From positions 1 through 7,153 of the forward strand of contig SCST01000411.1 in assembly GCA_004299465.1 (NCBI GenBank): a DNA stretch of 7,153 bases, given 5' to 3'. The stretch comes from Methylovulum sp. Its GTDB lineage: Bacteria > Pseudomonadota > Gammaproteobacteria > Methylococcales > Methylomonadaceae. The stretch's first letter is position 1, and the number at the start of each line of letters is the position of its first letter. Of this stretch, positions 5,225 through 7,153 are shown one piece after another. A model generated the notes under the pieces. That model was given only the letters and a program-made list of their open reading frames with translations. It was not told where the DNA came from and searched no databases. The translations under genes and the position numbers were made by a program.

Positions 5225-6166
5225 TTATGCGGAAGTAGAGATACGGTTGCTTTCGGTGGATTGATCGAAGCCGCTATAGGCATGCAACAAATCCATCATC
5301 TGCTTCATAAACTGAGCATCGCTTGTGTTCGATGCGACAGTCGATGAACTATTAGAGTTGGAGTCGGAGCTTGACGAACTTTTTGATTCTTCAAAGGCTC
5401 TCGCCTCACTTCCGCTGACCTTGCCATCGCCGTTGGTATCGGCCGCGTCGAAATTGCTGGCAATATGACTCATGACTTGCGATCTTTGGCTGTCAGTCGA
5501 ACTCAGCTCTTTAGACATCGACGTCAATTGATCTTTGGTAAAGCCTTGGTCGTCCGGGATACCATTTTTTGGTGGAGGCGGCATTCCCCCCAGCATTTGC
5601 ATCAGTTGCGCATCAGGGTTTGTAGTTGACGATGAATCGTTAGCGGATGAAAGTTGCTTTTCGGCATAGGCCAATGCCTCTTTAACGCTCACAGTGCCGT
5701 CGCCGTTGGTATCCGCCGGATCGCTGCTCTGGCTTGAGCTTGAGCTATCTGTTGAGCTTGTACTTTGAGGATTTTGATTGCCTTCTTGCGGCGGTGGAGG
5801 GGGAGGCATTTCGCCTTGCCCCCCCTGACTATTTTGACCTTCTTGAAGTCGCATTCTTGGGAACGGCCCATCCAATTGGGAGGCAATTTTTTCCAGAGTT
5901 GCCGAAACTTCTTCCTGGGTAACCTTGCCGTTCCCGTTACTGTCTAATTTGGTGAACATCTCGTCCGCAGCGCTGGAACTGCTGGACGAACTGCCGGAGA
6001 TATTGCTGAGCGCCGATGCCAAGTCGCTTTTTTCGATATAGCCCTTGCCCGAGGTATCCAGCTTGGAAAATAGATCCTCGGCCATTTTCGACGCATCGGG
6101 TCGCTGCATGTTTTTCATGCCGCCGAGCATTACGGAACTGCTGCTGTTTATGCTACTGATAGTCAT
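5225..6166 (-). CDS. Multi-EF-hand calcium-binding protein, Ser/Pro-rich
   Basis: The 313-aa product has four canonical 12-residue EF-hand loops: 37-48 (DTSGKGYIEKSD), 75-86 (DSNGNGKVTQEE), 152-163 (DTNGDGTVSVKE) and 243-254 (DTNGDGKVSGSE). The last three end with the bidentate Glu; the first ends with Asp, which often lowers Ca2+ affinity or favours Mg2+. Linkers are low-complexity: Ser runs at 57-65, 136-148 and 262-276, and Pro runs PPPPPP (121-126) and PPPP (196-199). There is no signal peptide or membrane segment. The N-terminus (MTISSINSSSS, then MLGGMKNMQRPDASKMAEDL) resembles a group of proteobacterial EF-hand proteins that includes the Xanthomonas effector XopAW. A secreted role is not shown here. 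ATG 6166 has GAGG 8 bases upstream. It is transcribed alone, against the phage genes, and does not look like phage cargo. Confidence 0.88.
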   Translation of the reverse strand: MTISSINSSSSVMLGGMKNMQRPDASKMAEDLFSKLDTSGKGYIEKSDLASALSNISGSSSSSSSAADEMFTKLDSNGNGKVTQEEVSATLEKIASQLDGPFPRMRLQEGQNSQGGQGEMPPPPPPQEGNQNPQSTSSTDSSSSSQSSDPADTNGDGTVSVKEALAYAEKQLSSANDSSSTTNPDAQLMQMLGGMPPPPKNGIPDDQGFTKDQLTSMSKELSSTDSQRSQVMSHIASNFDAADTNGDGKVSGSEARAFEESKSSSSSDSNSNSSSTVASNTSDAQFMKQMMDLLHAYSGFDQSTESNRISTSA

Positions 6167-6291
6167 GACTTTATCCTCATCTTAATTCTCATTGACGTCC
6201 GGCCGTTTGACCGTTCGATTCCGGTATTGCGATTTCTATAATCTCAACGCTATGCGGCGTGTCACGGAACCACAGAAATCCTTGAGCAATA

Positions 6292-6303
6292 TATCGGCCG
6301 ATA
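6292..6303. promoter_or_regulatory. 12-bp perfect palindrome, possible operator
   Basis: TATCGGCCGATA is a perfect palindrome about 130 bases upstream of the EF-hand start. Its size suits a dimeric regulator, but there is no second copy in the window and no known consensus to match. Confidence 0.3.
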
Positions 6304-6328
6304 AGGCTTTGAAAATAGGTGGAAAAAG

Positions 6329-6368
6329 GTAAAGTTGAGTTAAAAAACGTAAAGTTGAGTTAAAAAAT
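6329..6368. repeat. Tandem duplication of a 20-bp unit
   Basis: Two copies of gtaaagttgagttaaaaaa(c/t) lie head to tail at 6329-6348 and 6349-6368, differing only in the last base. A partial third start (gttaagaaa) follows. The unit includes runs of six A and lies 160-200 bases upstream of the EF-hand start, so it could be a curved upstream activating region or paired binding sites, or simply a replication-slippage duplication. Confidence 0.75.
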
Positions 6369-6449
6369 GTTAAGAAATTCAGTCGAATATTAAGTTTTTC
6401 AGTAGACGAAGGTTGACGGAACTCAGATGTGCCGAAAGGCGGCAAAAAT

Positions 6450-6592
6450 TTCGACCTGTACGATTTAGCCGTTACGCATTCTTCTGTTTCGCTAAACCCG
6501 ACGCTGATGTTAACTTTTATGTTGCGCATGACGACCCCCTTAGTAGAACAATATTGTTGATTATGCCTTTGTTTCTAATCGTACAGGTCGAA
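6450..6592. mobile_element. 143-bp segment with 16-bp terminal inverted repeats (MITE-like)
   Basis: ttcgacctgtacgatt at 6450-6465 and aatcgtacaggtcgaa at 6577-6592 are perfect inverted repeats separated by 111 bases. There is no coding capacity inside, but a 12-bp palindrome (aacaatattgtt, 6547-6558) lies within. The right repeat touches the point where the IS630 transposase sequence breaks off. Size and structure suit a miniature inverted-repeat element. No clear target duplication is visible next to the ends, so a rearrangement scar or a stem-loop RNA remains possible. Confidence 0.45.
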
Positions 6593-7153
6593 TGTTTTGG
6601 GGCATAAACAAAACGGATACGATGCCCGGTGTCTTGCAAGAACTCTGCGCGGGAGGCCATATTGAGCAGGATACCGGACTTGCCTTTCTCATCCAGTGCG
6701 GTTTTTACGCCACAGAGTTCCGCCACGCATTCCACCAGCGAGGCCGATTTATGCGTATTGAGCTGGTCTGCAATAAACACCCACAAGCGTCAGGGTCGCT
6801 AGACACGGTGGCACGGATATGGGTAACAAAGTCTTCTTCTGTCCGCGTATCTCCGATAGTGGGACTGATAACTTTGCCGGTGGCCACCTCAAAGTTGGCA
6901 ATCAGCGTTTGCGTCCCATGCCGGGCGTACTCGAACTCGTGCAGTTCCAGCTTACCCTTGGACATCGCCTGATCAGGGTGTATGCGCTCCAGTGCCTGGA
7001 TGCCGATTTTTTCGTCAATGCTGACCACATGGGCACCGGCTTCGTGCAGTTCCTGTGCTTGATGATAAAGTTTGCATACGGTTCTGACTTCTTGCCGAAA
7101 AGTAGCTTCATCCTCCACTTCGTGGTTCAGCCAATATTTGATCCGGTGGGGTT
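6591..7153 (-). pseudogene. 5' part of IS630-family transposase gene, frameshifted and truncated
   Basis: Transposases of this family cut and join the ends of IS630 elements at TA targets with a DDE active site. The frame is open from the window edge (PHRIKYWLNHE, then EDEATFRQEVRTVCKLYHQA), so the start lies outside. The first catalytic Asp is in VVSIDEKIGIQALERIHP, followed by EFEYARHGTQTLIANFEVAT. After SSDPDA a one-base loss near 6783-6787 shifts the frame, and coding resumes as WVFIADQLNTHKSASLVECV with the second catalytic Asp, then DEKGKSGILLNMASRAEFLQ and HRIRFVYAPKHS. There it breaks at 6591 into the 16-bp inverted repeat. The rest, including the third acidic residue, is missing here; an equivalent piece lies on the other strand at 4933-5122. 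The gene is inactive. Confidence 0.88.

Larger units (their letters stand above)
6167..6449. other. Gene-free stretch upstream of the EF-hand gene
   Basis: No convincing gene is seen on either strand. A 97-residue minus frame (6529-6236) crosses the direct repeats and a boundary repeat and has no family resemblance. The stretch should hold the EF-hand promoter; a weak candidate on the minus strand is GTGACA near 6259-6264 with an AT-rich ATTATA 17 bases on. It also contains a palindrome and a tandem repeat, listed separately. Confidence 0.5.
4933..6599. other. Probable inverted segment between two halves of an IS630 element
   Basis: Plus-strand 4933-4941 reads caaaacatt, and 6591-6599 reads aatgttttg, its exact reverse complement. 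Both lie in the PKHS codons of IS630 transposase. Inverting 4933-6599 would join cca-aaa-cat from the right half to tgc-tca-tgg from the left half in frame and so rebuild one transposase gene on the minus strand. The EF-hand gene lies inside this segment. The alternative is two independently truncated IS630 copies, which would make the coinciding break a chance event. Confidence 0.6.

Noticed and set aside
5689..5947. Several 60-65 residue open frames on both strands inside the EF-hand gene
   Set aside because: They are other-frame readings of the Ser/Pro-rich repeats; the 313-aa frame with four EF-hand loops explains the region.
6236..6529. 97-residue minus-strand open frame
   Set aside because: It crosses the tandem repeat and one inverted-repeat end, has no family resemblance and no good ribosome binding site. 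Part of it is just the A/T-rich repeat in translation.

Overview
The window looks like a decayed prophage of a contractile-tailed phage (myovirus type) in a Gram-negative bacterial chromosome. It contains a toxin-antitoxin module and the rearranged remains of an IS630-family insertion sequence, and it ends next to a Ca2+-binding EF-hand gene that does not look like a phage gene. A gammaproteobacterium is plausible, because Ser-rich multi-EF-hand proteins with this type of N-terminus are known to me from xanthomonads and methanotroph-like gammaproteobacteria. This is recall, not a search, and the genus cannot be fixed from the sequence.

Layout. Positions 1-348 hold the 3' part of an unrecognised phage-type gene with three 12-residue repeats and an apparent frameshift. 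A small hypothetical gene (332-580) and a phage terminase small subunit (573-1331) follow on the + strand with short overlaps. Directly after the terminase stop codon, in the same frame, lies a fragment of a ParB-like/HTH protein (1332-1607). The terminase large subunit, portal, protease and capsid genes normally expected between terS and the tail genes are absent. In their place is a minus-strand two-gene module (2280 down to 1587), a 65-aa putative antitoxin and a GNAT acetyltransferase toxin. A full-length tail sheath gene (2441-4846) follows. It is unusually long (801 aa) because about 250 residues of Gly-rich repeats lie between its N-terminal part and its C-terminal core.

After the sheath, a hairpin resembling a terminator and a good ribosome binding site lead into what was probably the next tail gene, but only about 14 codons remain before the frame runs into the 3' part of an IS630 transposase gene (+ strand, 4933-5122). 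The 5' part of a matching transposase gene lies on the opposite strand at the far right (7153-6591). The two halves break at the same point of the protein and share 9 bases, in inverted orientation, at the break. The simplest reading is an inversion of about 1.65 kb between 4933 and 6599 that carried the EF-hand gene (6166-5225, minus strand) with it. Both halves also carry inactivating lesions.

The region 6167-6590 has no convincing gene. It holds a 12-bp palindrome, a 20-bp tandem duplication and a 143-bp segment bounded by perfect 16-bp inverted repeats that ends exactly at the inversion breakpoint. In functional terms, the toxin-antitoxin pair and perhaps the EF-hand gene look intact. The phage genes cannot make a virion by themselves, and the transposase is dead.
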